DNA of 51,413 bases from an uncultured Porphyromonadaceae bacterium (GTDB lineage Bacteria; Bacteroidota; Bacteroidia; Bacteroidales; Muribaculaceae): assembly GCA_900540205.1 (NCBI GenBank), contig UQER01000020.1:1-51413 (forward strand), written 5' to 3'. Both the position numbers and the translations under genes were made by a program. Shown piece by piece: positions 6,067-13,819 of the stretch; position 1 is the first letter of the stretch, and every line of letters begins with the position of its first letter. Below the pieces are notes generated by a model. It searched no databases, was not told the origin of the DNA, and saw only the letters and a program-made list of their open reading frames with translations.

Positions 6067-7545
6067 ATGAAATCTCTCGCTATTTGCGTTCTGTTCACTG
6101 CGTTTACCGCCACTGCGCAGACACAGCCTGCCCTTACCCTTTCTGTGCGTGATGCCGGAAGTGCCGGTGTGGTTGTGAGCCGTTCGTTCGGGGGCGTAAT
6201 GCTCCCGATGGAGCAGCGGGTGCGTTTCGATGCTGACAGCACAGTGTCCTTTCTCTTGAACGGTGACAGCCCCGAACATTTTTTTGTGGTCGTGGACAAC
6301 AGCCGGGCAAAGGCTCCTAACAGCAGTATTTCCCTTTATCCTGCCGGCGACGCAGCTCTCCGCATCAGTCCTGCGGCTGATAAGGAGTTTGATGTCTCGG
6401 GCCTTGGCGAAGGGCAGAGTGAGGGGGCCAAGGCAGCGGGAGCACCTTATCGGCTTTTCTGGGATTATGTGACGGGTGCCGGCGATAAGCTTGGGCTGAG
6501 GCAGGACACGGTTCCGGCATCAGTTGAAAACAAGCTGCTCCAGTTTGCCGATAGTCTTATGACCATAATCAACGCCACAGATGAACCTGTGCGTACGGCG
6601 CTGCGTCAGGAGATGGCGCTCAACACACTGACGTTATGGAACGAGATATATCTGGGAGCGCTCTATCGTGCCGGACTGAGCGTGAATTCTCCGGCCGGGG
6701 GTGAGGACTGGAAGCAGGCCGACGGGCGAATGGTCCGTTGGGCGCGGCTCGACAGCGATGCCAATGCCATGTCGATGGTGTTCGGGGATGTTGCGTCGAA
6801 CGAATGGGGCAAGCATCTAACCGATGAATATCTCGATGCGTTGCGCGCCGCCGGTCAGGAGGCTATGCTGAAGGCCAGGTTCAGCCACTACAGCAATAAT
6901 TACACAGGCAAAGCCCGAGAATATCTGCTTGCAAATCTAATATATAAGGACACTAAGGACTCGCGTTTTACCGTTGGGCTCGACAGCCTCTACACAGAGT
7001 TCACGGCTCTTTATCCCGGCAGTGCGGTTGCTCCGTTGCTGGATGAGGCGGTTGCGAAAAACCTCGCCATAAACTCGCCTGCGGAGGCGGATCCCGAGAT
7101 ACGATTTATAGACGTTGCAGAAGGTGCCACACTTGATTCAATTCTGGACCAGTTTAAGGGGAAACCGCTGCTGGTAGATGTGTGGGCCACGTGGTGCGGG
7201 CCGTGCCGCAGAAGTTTCGAACATGCCGACATGATACGTGATTTCGCGCGTGAACATGGCATCGAACTGCTCTATATCTCTATCGACGAGGGCGATAACC
7301 GCGACAGCGCAGTGCGTAAGCTTGTCAGGGCCTACGGTCTCAAAGGCAACCACCTGATAATGCCGATGTGGCTTAAACAGGACATATATGCCAGGTTCGG
7401 CAACAACAACGGGGTGCTCAATATCCCCTCGATAGCACTGTTCGATGGAGATGGGAAAATGCTGCAGCGTCGTTTTCCCGAATCGGAGGACGCTCCGGCA
7501 CTCCTCAAGGCCATCGAATCAACTCTGCATCATCCGGCCGATTGA
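6067..7545 (+). CDS. Secreted TlpA-like thioredoxin-fold protein
   Basis: 492-residue exported protein. From the ATG at 6067 it opens with a signal peptide (MKSLAICVLFTAFTATAQT); the ATGs at 6004, 6043 and 6061 would add a polar extension before it and are less likely. The first 340 residues are a poorly conserved helical region, as in many Bacteroidales TlpA-like proteins with an N-terminal DUF4369-type or unknown domain. The C-terminal 140 residues are a thioredoxin domain with the redox motif WATWCGPCR (C377 and C380), a cis-proline segment LNIPSIALFD, and LLYISIDEG. It probably reduces or isomerises periplasmic disulfides or serves cytochrome maturation; the specific partner is unknown. 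It converges with the LytTR operon across a REPIN. Confidence 0.85.
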   Translation: MKSLAICVLFTAFTATAQTQPALTLSVRDAGSAGVVVSRSFGGVMLPMEQRVRFDADSTVSFLLNGDSPEHFFVVVDNSRAKAPNSSISLYPAGDAALRISPAADKEFDVSGLGEGQSEGAKAAGAPYRLFWDYVTGAGDKLGLRQDTVPASVENKLLQFADSLMTIINATDEPVRTALRQEMALNTLTLWNEIYLGALYRAGLSVNSPAGGEDWKQADGRMVRWARLDSDANAMSMVFGDVASNEWGKHLTDEYLDALRAAGQEAMLKARFSHYSNNYTGKAREYLLANLIYKDTKDSRFTVGLDSLYTEFTALYPGSAVAPLLDEAVAKNLAINSPAEADPEIRFIDVAEGATLDSILDQFKGKPLLVDVWATWCGPCRRSFEHADMIRDFAREHGIELLYISIDEGDNRDSAVRKLVRAYGLKGNHLIMPMWLKQDIYARFGNNNGVLNIPSIALFDGDGKMLQRRFPESEDAPALLKAIESTLHHPAD

Positions 7546-7556
7546 TTTCTTTTGGT

Positions 7557-7779
7557 TCAAGCCGAAAGTTCGGTGCATTTGATTCTCGTAAACCGACGTC
7601 GCCTCCATCCACTTGTAGGGTCGCGACCTGTCGCGACTGCAACCTTGCGGAACATATTTGAGCATCAGGCATTCATTTGCAACATCCCGCCTGCAGTCGC
7701 GACAGGTCGCGACCCTACAAGTGGATGAAATCATTATCATGGAGAAATGCTGATTTCATGCACCGATATTTCGGCTTGA
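7557..7779. repeat. Outer inverted repeat enclosing REPIN copy 2
   Basis: Bases 7557-7578 and 7758-7779 are inverted repeats matching at 20 of 22 positions (core TCAAGCCGAAA and TCGGTGCAT). On the plus strand the right arm is followed by CCCTTTCTTCT. The pair lies between convergent genes, where a bidirectional terminator would be expected, and the REPIN sits in what would be its loop. Confidence 0.6.
7606..7727. repeat. REPIN-like inverted repeat, copy 2
   Basis: Arms at 7606-7641 and 7692-7727 are perfect 36-bp inverted repeats, with a 50-base spacer. The 28-base core of each arm (GTAG foot plus GTCGCGAC-CT-GTCGCGAC stem) equals copies 1 and 3. The outer 8 bases (CATCCACT) also pair perfectly, which is not so in the other copies. 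The spacer differs from those of the other copies apart from a short TGCGGAA shared with copy 1. Confidence 0.8.
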
Positions 7780-7797
7780 CCCTTTCTTCTCCTCTTC

Positions 7798-8493
7798 TCA
7801 CCGGCTGAGGCTGGCGAGGAGGGCAGGGGCATACTGGCGGCCGACTGGGAGGGTGGTGCCGTTGGAAAGCACAACTTCCTGCTTGTTGAAACTGCGTACT
7901 TTCGATTTCGACACCACGTAGGAGCGGTGGATGCGGAGGAACTCCTGCTGCGGCAGCATGGCGAAGAGGTTTTTCAGAATCACACGCGATGTGGTGTGGC
8001 CGCCGGTGGCACGGAAAATTTTGGAATATCCCATCATCGCCTCGATGTACAGGATGTCGTCAACCGGAATGCTTACATTGTTGTATCCCTGTTTTACCAC
8101 GATACATTGCGGTGCCGTCACGATCTGCTGCTGGCCGGTGCGGCGCAGGGCTTTGGCAAGCGCGGTCTGGAAACGGCTGTAGGCGAACGGCTTGTGCAGA
8201 TAGTCGGCGGCATCAAGGTTGAATCCGTCGAGGGTGTATTTCAGATAGGCGGTGGTGAAAATGAAACATGTGCCTTCCGGCAGGCTTGCCGCTATGTCCA
8301 GTCCCGAGAGATTTTCCATCTCGATGTCGAGAAACACAATCTGCGGATGTGTCTGCCTGATGGCTTCAAGCCCCTTGACCGGATCGACGAAAGTGGTCAG
8401 TTCTATGCCCCCATAGCGCTGGCAGAACTTTTCGATGATGTCGAGTGCGAGCGGCTCGTCATCTATGGCGATGCATTTTATAAGGTCGTTCAT
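7798..8493 (-). CDS. LytTR-type response regulator
   Basis: 231-residue cytoplasmic regulator. The receiver domain (residues 4-120) has the acidic pair in AIDDEP, the phospho-acceptor D56 in IVFLDIEM, the conserved Thr in FTTAY and the Lys in HKPF. The C-terminal LytTR DNA-binding domain (about 130-231) includes the typical FLRIHRSYVVSKSKV and LPVGRQYAP segments. It overlaps the upstream kinase by 4 bases, so the two are co-translated as a system. LytTR pairs in Bacteroidota control varied functions and this target is unknown. It is unlikely to be the regulator of PUL 1, since PULs are usually run by hybrid sensors, AraC-type regulators or sigma/anti-sigma pairs, but this is not excluded. Confidence 0.93.
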   Translation of the reverse strand: MNDLIKCIAIDDEPLALDIIEKFCQRYGGIELTTFVDPVKGLEAIRQTHPQIVFLDIEMENLSGLDIAASLPEGTCFIFTTAYLKYTLDGFNLDAADYLHKPFAYSRFQTALAKALRRTGQQQIVTAPQCIVVKQGYNNVSIPVDDILYIEAMMGYSKIFRATGGHTTSRVILKNLFAMLPQQEFLRIHRSYVVSKSKVRSFNKQEVVLSNGTTLPVGRQYAPALLASLSR

Positions 8494-9524
8494 CGTGGCT
8501 CAAGATTTATTCTCAGTGAAACGGTGAATGTGCCGTCGTGTTCAACGGTGTCGAGCGAATAGCGGCCTGGGAAAATGCCGTTTAGACGTGCCCGGCAGTT
8601 GGCCAGCCCCACAGGCATGTCGCTATGGAATTCCGGCGCGTGTTTCATGATGCTGTTGCGGGTCTCGAAACGCAGTATACCGTCGTGCAGGGCTATGCTG
8701 ATGTTGATAGTGCACTCACGGGAGGTGGAGGCACCGTATTTGAAGGCGTTTTCAACAAATGTCAGCAATATCATCGGCGGAATCATGGTGTTGTCGTTGT
8801 CAACGTCACATTCCCACACCACGAGTGTGCAGCTGTTGAGACGTATGGCCTGAAGGTCGATATAATTCCGGATATAGACAATCTCCTCCCGCAGCGGCAC
8901 GCTTTCGTTGCTTATAGTGGTGTAGGTGTATTTGAGCAGTTCGGTGAATTTTATGAACGCGTCCTCTGTTTTCGGTGAATTGCCGATCACCAGGCTGTAG
9001 AGCGAGTTGAGCGTGTTGAACAGGAAATGCGGGCTGATCTGCGCCTTGAACACGGCCAGTTCGGCCTTGTCGCGCTGGTTCTCTATCTGCCTTTTTGCCA
9101 GCAGCTGTTCGTAAAGCTCTGTCACAAACGCCGTGGTCAGTGCATAGCAGATCACCACGGAGAACATCAGCCACAGGCTGATGGCCACGTTGTAGTTCCT
9201 TATTGTGGTCTGATAGCGGCTCATTACGGGCGTGAGGAAATCCATCTCGGGCAGCGGATACCAGCTCAGCAGGTAGGTGCAGCCGACAAGCACCGCAGCT
9301 ATGCCTGCGATTTTATAATACTGCCGGGAGAGAATCAGCTTGGGCAGTTTGAGATATCTGGTGATGAAATAGCATCCGAAGAGATACAAGCATACCAGAC
9401 AGAAAAACAAAGGCCAGTTTTCCAGCCAGTGGCGTGCCGGCCCGAGAATCAGCAGCAGCGGCATGAGCACGATGCAGAAGAACAGGTCGAAAATTAAAGC
9501 GGTCTTGTTTTCCAGTGATTTCAT
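8490..9524 (-). CDS. LytS-type membrane sensor histidine kinase
   Basis: 344-residue kinase with several transmembrane helices in the first 130 residues (around 11-30, 38-55, 72-90 and 112-132). A short coiled linker follows, then the His_kinase domain with phospho-acceptor H166 in ISPHFLFNTLNSL. The ATP-binding region has the N box in FVENAFKYG and a glycine segment VGLANCRARL. There is no separate sensory domain, so the stimulus is probably sensed in or at the membrane. It phosphorylates the LytTR regulator encoded immediately downstream. A TAATTTTG box ends only 5 bases before the ATG, so the mRNA may have almost no leader. Confidence 0.92.
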   Translation of the reverse strand: MKSLENKTALIFDLFFCIVLMPLLLILGPARHWLENWPLFFCLVCLYLFGCYFITRYLKLPKLILSRQYYKIAGIAAVLVGCTYLLSWYPLPEMDFLTPVMSRYQTTIRNYNVAISLWLMFSVVICYALTTAFVTELYEQLLAKRQIENQRDKAELAVFKAQISPHFLFNTLNSLYSLVIGNSPKTEDAFIKFTELLKYTYTTISNESVPLREEIVYIRNYIDLQAIRLNSCTLVVWECDVDNDNTMIPPMILLTFVENAFKYGASTSRECTINISIALHDGILRFETRNSIMKHAPEFHSDMPVGLANCRARLNGIFPGRYSLDTVEHDGTFTVSLRINLEPR

Positions 9525-9528
9525 GCCA

Positions 9529-9536
9529 CAAAATTA
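9529..9536 (-). promoter_or_regulatory. -7 promoter box (TAATTTTG) next to the kinase start codon
   Basis: Minus-strand TAnnTTTG match four bases upstream of the ATG at 9524. If used, transcription would begin at or very near the start codon. Confidence 0.4.
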
Positions 9537-9603
9537 ATGCATAATATCAGACCGGTCAACATAAACCGGAGGTGTTTTGGATAGCCAAATCAAAAAATAC
9601 GCT

Positions 9604-9611
9604 TATCTTTG
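9604..9611 (+). promoter_or_regulatory. -7 promoter box (TATCTTTG) for the coiled-coil lipoprotein
   Basis: Matches TAnnTTTG, with a TTTG at 9576-9579, somewhat farther away (24 bases) than the usual 19-21. It excludes the upstream ATG at 9577 and supports the start at 9640. Confidence 0.55.
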
Positions 9612-9639
9612 TAGTGGAAAACAACTAAAAAGCGGGAAA

Positions 9640-10509
9640 ATGAATAAATGTCAGTTGTTACTTTCGAGTTTGCTGGTTGCGAGTCTGCTTGTGGCATGCG
9701 GAGGAAACCGGCAACCGCAGGAACCTGCGTCGCTAATGGAGGCATCGCGTCAGGAACTTGCCACCGCATTGGGTGAGCGCGACGAACTGTTGGCCATGGT
9801 CAAGGAGATTTCGTCGACTATGGACCGCATCAAGCATCTGGAGAACGTGGTGTCGCTGGCTCCTGCGCAATCGGGCGAGACCCCCGACAGCCGCACGCAG
9901 ATTATGTCGGATATCTCCGGCATACAGTATACACTGCGTCAGCGCCGCGAGCGGCTTGATGAGCTTGAGGCGAAGCTGCAGCAATCCTCCACGTTCAATG
10001 AAGAACTTCAGGCCACGCTCGACGCCCTCCGGTCGATGCTTGACGCGCAGGCAGCCGAAGTGGCGGTGCTGCATGAGCAGCTGGTGGCCGCCAACATGCG
10101 TATAGGCGCACTCAACAGCACGGTCGATTCATTGAATTTTGCCATGGCGGCGGCCGAGATAGAAAAGGATTCGGTGCATGAGTCCTCATTGAAGCTTGAA
10201 AATGAGCTGAATGCATGCTATTACGTATTAGCTCCGAAGGAGGAGCTGAAGCGTCACCGCATCATCGAGCCGGGATTCCTTCGGAAAACGCGACTGCTGA
10301 AAGGGGAGTTCGACAAGGGGATGTTTGTTCTCGGCGACAAGCGCACCCTCACGTCCATTCCGTTAGGCACGGAAAAGGTGAAGATTTACTCAAACCATCC
10401 GGATGCATCTTATGAGATCCGCGATGCCGGCGGCCAGAAAAAGCTCTACATCCTTGATCCGGCCAAATTCTGGAGCGTATCCAACTATCTTGTCATTCAG
10501 ACCGATTGA
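9640..10509 (+). CDS. Coiled-coil lipoprotein, Cbp1-like adhesin family
   Basis: 289-residue predicted outer-membrane lipoprotein. The signal peptide ends in a clear lipobox (LLVAC, lipidated C20). Residues of roughly 35-200 are rich in heptads (for example RERLDELEAKLQQ and LNSTVDSLNFAM) and should form long coiled coils. The C-terminal 90 residues form a conserved globular part with KEELKRHRIIEPGFL, KRTLTSIPL and FWSVSNYLVIQ. This arrangement resembles Bacteroides lipoproteins annotated as Cbp1-type collagen-binding adhesins. I recall that family from memory, so binding activity is not asserted. The start at 9640 is preferred over 9577 because the promoter lies between them and because the signal peptide begins there. 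The gene is monocistronic, followed by a terminator. Confidence 0.75.
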   Translation: MNKCQLLLSSLLVASLLVACGGNRQPQEPASLMEASRQELATALGERDELLAMVKEISSTMDRIKHLENVVSLAPAQSGETPDSRTQIMSDISGIQYTLRQRRERLDELEAKLQQSSTFNEELQATLDALRSMLDAQAAEVAVLHEQLVAANMRIGALNSTVDSLNFAMAAAEIEKDSVHESSLKLENELNACYYVLAPKEELKRHRIIEPGFLRKTRLLKGEFDKGMFVLGDKRTLTSIPLGTEKVKIYSNHPDASYEIRDAGGQKKLYILDPAKFWSVSNYLVIQTD

Positions 10510-10533
10510 CGCCTCGCGTTAATCAGAACTCAT

Positions 10534-10573
10534 AAGGAGCTGTCCCTCTGCGGTGGGCGGCTCCTTTCTGTTT
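10534..10573 (+). terminator. Intrinsic terminator after the coiled-coil lipoprotein
   Basis: Stem AAGGAGC (10534-10540) with GCTCCTT (10560-10566), with a further CCC/GGG pairing inside, followed by TCTGTTTATT. Confidence 0.65.
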
Positions 10574-10629
10574 ATTATCACATTTGCGATGTTTATTTAC
10601 AGATTCTTTACAATTGGATGCGGCAAAAG

Positions 10630-10637
10630 TAAATTTG
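10630..10637 (+). promoter_or_regulatory. -7 promoter box (TAAATTTG) for PUL 1
   Basis: Matches TAnnTTTG and would give a leader of only about 15-20 bases before the susC start at 10659. The -33 region is poor, as expected for an activator-dependent promoter. Confidence 0.5.
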
Positions 10638-10658
10638 TCTGAAAAGAATGAATTCTGA

Positions 10659-13600
10659 ATGACACATTATCCAATTGCTCTTTTGATATTGTTTGCGGCA
10701 GGTGCCGTGCCTATGGCTCCGGCAATGCCGCAGACAATTTCGGAACCTGTGGAAGAGGTTGATCACCGACAGATTACCGGCATTGTGACTGACCGCAAGG
10801 GTGAACCGATTGCGGGCGCCACGGTGCAGATGAAGGAGGATACCCGTAAGATTGTAGCCACAGGCCCCGACGGAGATTTCACGATGACAGATGTTCCAGA
10901 CGCATGCACCCTGCTGGTTTCTTATGTGGGTTATACACCTCAGGAGGTGAAGGTGCTCCCCGGCACAGACAGCTATGTGGTGCGGATGCGCGTCAACCGG
11001 ACCATGCTCGACGAGGTGGTTGTGGTGGGCTACGCCACACAGAAAAAGGTAGACCTGACAGGTGCGGTGTCGTCCGTGAGTGTCGATGCGCTTGCCGACC
11101 GTCCCCTCACCAATGCAACCAACGCGCTTGCCGGTCTGGCTGCCGGTCTGACAGTGACTAACTCCGGAGGAAACACACCCGGCTATGAATCGCAGAGCAT
11201 TCTGGTGCGCGGTCAGGGCACGCTCAACAATTCCGCGCCGTTGGTTGTGGTGGACGGGATGACAGGCATAGCCTTGAGCGACATAAATCCACAGGACATA
11301 GAGAACATCTCCGTGCTGAAGGACGCCGCATCGGCCGCCATCTATGGTTCGCGTGCAGCCAACGGTGTGATACTTGTAACCACACGTCACGGCGCCGAGC
11401 GTGCTCCAAGAGTCACCTACAGCGGCAATGTGTCGTTTGAAACGGTAGCCAAGCGCCTGAATCTTGTCACCGATTATGCCGATTTCATGGAGATTCAGAA
11501 TGCCGGACTTATTGTCAACGGGCAGGCGCCGCGCTTCTCGCAGGGAAAAATAGATGAGTGGCGAAATGACGCGGGCCGCAATCCCACCATATACCCCAAC
11601 ACCGACTGGCAGGACCATATCTACCGCAACCCGTCGGTGGTGCAGAACCATAACCTCTCGGTGACCGGCGGCTCGAAAACCGTGCAGTATAATCTTTCGG
11701 TGGGCTATGTGAATAATCCCGGCATGATCTACTACACCGATTACAAGCGTTATCAGCTGCGCACCAACGTGGATGTCAATATCAAACCGTGGCTTGGCGT
11801 GGGCGTGAACCTTTTCGGATATATCGACAAGAATAACCCCTCGTCGGAGAATGCAGCTGCCGGAGGCGATGTTATTTTCGGTTCGGGCGCATTCAACACC
11901 GTTCCCGGCATGACCCTCTACGACCCCGCCACCGGGCTGTACGGCGGTATTCAGAATCCGGAGGAGGAGAACGTGAGCAACTTCAATCCCTATCGCCGCC
12001 AGTGGTTCTACAAAACCGAATATCCCACCAAGACCAAGCGCTCCGTTACCAAACTCTATGCACGTGTGATGCCGGTGAAGGGGCTGACCATACAGGGGGC
12101 ATTCTCCTATAACTTCTGGGAGCGCAACATAGAGCACCATCTCACCGACCGCGACCTCTTCCGTTTCACCCCCGAGGGCCCCGTGCTTATCCGTGCGGGC
12201 GTGGTGCGCACCTACATCCGCAGGTATAATTACAAAAACACATTCCGCTCGTCCGAACTGACGGCGCGTTATGACTTCAACGCAGGGCGGCTGTCGGCAT
12301 CGGTGTTTGCAGGCATGAGTCAGGAGTACAACAAATATGACCATGACTACTACATAAAGTATGATCTGGTCGACCCTTCGCTCGGCGCCATCGACGCCGG
12401 CATGACCAACGGAAGCATAACCGGCAATTACGACGAATGGGCAATGCGCTCCTATTTCGGGCGCCTGAATCTTTCATGGGCTGACAAGTATCTGTTCGAG
12501 GCCAATCTGAGGGCCGACGGCTCTTCGAAGTTCGCGCCCGGCAAGCGGTGGGGCTATTTCCCTTCGGTGTCGGCCGGCTGGCGCATCTCCGAGGAGAATT
12601 TTCTCAGGAATTCGGCCTCATGGCTCAATCAGCTGAAACTGCGCGTGTCCTATGGCTCGCTGGGCAACAACGCCACCACAAGCTACTACATGTACCAGTC
12701 ACTCTTCGCCACGGCCAATTATGTGCTCAACGGAAGCATTGCGGGCGGTCTGGCACAGAGTGTGCTTGCCAACCCCGAACTGACATGGGAGAAAACATAC
12801 ATGACCAATGTCGGCGTTGACTACGCCATGTTCAACAACCGCCTCAGCGGCTCTGTGGACATATACAACAAGGATACCAAGGGGATTCTGATATCGCTCC
12901 CCGCGCCGTTGGAACATGGCACGAGCACTGTGCCCAACCAGAATGCGGGCGAGGTGAACAACCGCGGCTTCGAGTTCGACATACGCTGGAACGACCGCAT
13001 CGGAAAGGTGTCGTACAACGTGGGCTTCAACATGGCGTTCGTCACCAACAAGGTGACAAGGTTCCAGGGCGATGTGTCCTCAATCAACGGAGTTTACAAG
13101 ACTCAGGAGGGGCGCCCTGCCAATCAGCTTTATGTGATTACGGTTGACCGCATCGTGCGCGATCAGGCCGATCTGGATTATGTACAGTCGCTTGTGGACA
13201 GGAACCCCGATTATTTCGCCACATACCAGCGTCCGGAACTGGGCGATTTCCTTTACCGCGATGCCAACGGCGACGGCAAGCTCGACACGAACGACCGCGT
13301 GGAGATTGGGCACGGCACCGTGCCGCGCCTCACCTACGGCGCCAGCCTTGGCCTGAGCTGGAACAATTTTGATTTCAGCATGCTGTTTCAGGGGGTAGGC
13401 AACCATCAGGTGTACTACAACAATCAGGCATTCCGCTTTGTCACCGTCATAGGCCAGTCGCTTATAAAGGATATCACCGACAACGCCTGGACGCCCGACA
13501 ATCCTTACGAATCCATCTATCCCGTTCTCCGTAACAGCGCCAACGGCAAGAACAACATAGCAAGCGACGCCTTCGTGCATAATGCGGCATATTTCCGGTG

Positions 13601-13796
13601 CAAGAACATTCAGCTCGGTTACACCGTGCCGCGGAAAATCACCAAGAAATTCTTCGTCGAGAATCTCAAGGTCTACACCAGCATCGACAATCTTTTCACC
13701 ATCACCAGTTTCCCAGGTCTTGACCCCGAGGTGGCCGCCAATGTGGGTTATCCCGCCGTGCGGCAGTATTCCGTGGGTGTCAATGTATCGTTCTGA
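10659..13796 (+). CDS. SusC/RagA-family TonB-dependent outer-membrane transporter (PUL 1)
   Basis: 1045-residue outer-membrane beta-barrel that imports oligosaccharides using TonB energy, with the downstream SusD as lid. After a short signal peptide comes a carboxypeptidase-regulatory-like Ig domain (ITGIVTDRKGEPIAGATV to about residue 110), then a TonB-box-like DEVVVVGYATQ (118-128) and the plug domain with VRGQGTLNNSAPLVVVDG and ISVLKDAASAAIYGSRAANGVILVTT. The rest is barrel, ending in aromatic F (VGVNVSF). This is full length for the family. It begins a unit of susC, susD, GH127 and an alpha/beta hydrolase, with 23 bases to susD. The ligand is inferred only from the GH127 neighbour, i.e. 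an arabinose-bearing glycan. Confidence 0.95.
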   Translation: MTHYPIALLILFAAGAVPMAPAMPQTISEPVEEVDHRQITGIVTDRKGEPIAGATVQMKEDTRKIVATGPDGDFTMTDVPDACTLLVSYVGYTPQEVKVLPGTDSYVVRMRVNRTMLDEVVVVGYATQKKVDLTGAVSSVSVDALADRPLTNATNALAGLAAGLTVTNSGGNTPGYESQSILVRGQGTLNNSAPLVVVDGMTGIALSDINPQDIENISVLKDAASAAIYGSRAANGVILVTTRHGAERAPRVTYSGNVSFETVAKRLNLVTDYADFMEIQNAGLIVNGQAPRFSQGKIDEWRNDAGRNPTIYPNTDWQDHIYRNPSVVQNHNLSVTGGSKTVQYNLSVGYVNNPGMIYYTDYKRYQLRTNVDVNIKPWLGVGVNLFGYIDKNNPSSENAAAGGDVIFGSGAFNTVPGMTLYDPATGLYGGIQNPEEENVSNFNPYRRQWFYKTEYPTKTKRSVTKLYARVMPVKGLTIQGAFSYNFWERNIEHHLTDRDLFRFTPEGPVLIRAGVVRTYIRRYNYKNTFRSSELTARYDFNAGRLSASVFAGMSQEYNKYDHDYYIKYDLVDPSLGAIDAGMTNGSITGNYDEWAMRSYFGRLNLSWADKYLFEANLRADGSSKFAPGKRWGYFPSVSAGWRISEENFLRNSASWLNQLKLRVSYGSLGNNATTSYYMYQSLFATANYVLNGSIAGGLAQSVLANPELTWEKTYMTNVGVDYAMFNNRLSGSVDIYNKDTKGILISLPAPLEHGTSTVPNQNAGEVNNRGFEFDIRWNDRIGKVSYNVGFNMAFVTNKVTRFQGDVSSINGVYKTQEGRPANQLYVITVDRIVRDQADLDYVQSLVDRNPDYFATYQRPELGDFLYRDANGDGKLDTNDRVEIGHGTVPRLTYGASLGLSWNNFDFSMLFQGVGNHQVYYNNQAFRFVTVIGQSLIKDITDNAWTPDNPYESIYPVLRNSANGKNNIASDAFVHNAAYFRCKNIQLGYTVPRKITKKFFVENLKVYTSIDNLFTITSFPGLDPEVAANVGYPAVRQYSVGVNVSF

Positions 13797-13819
13797 ATGT
13801 ACCACAAGCCAGTTGAATC

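Noticed and set aside
9577..9639. ATG at 9577 as start of the coiled-coil lipoprotein
   Set aside because: The -7 box lies downstream of it, and the signal peptide with lipobox begins at 9640.
10608..12344. 578-codon open frame antisense to susC of PUL 1
   Set aside because: It mirrors the coding pattern of susC, with His-rich, low-similarity content and no signal or domain. High GC content makes such shadows common here.
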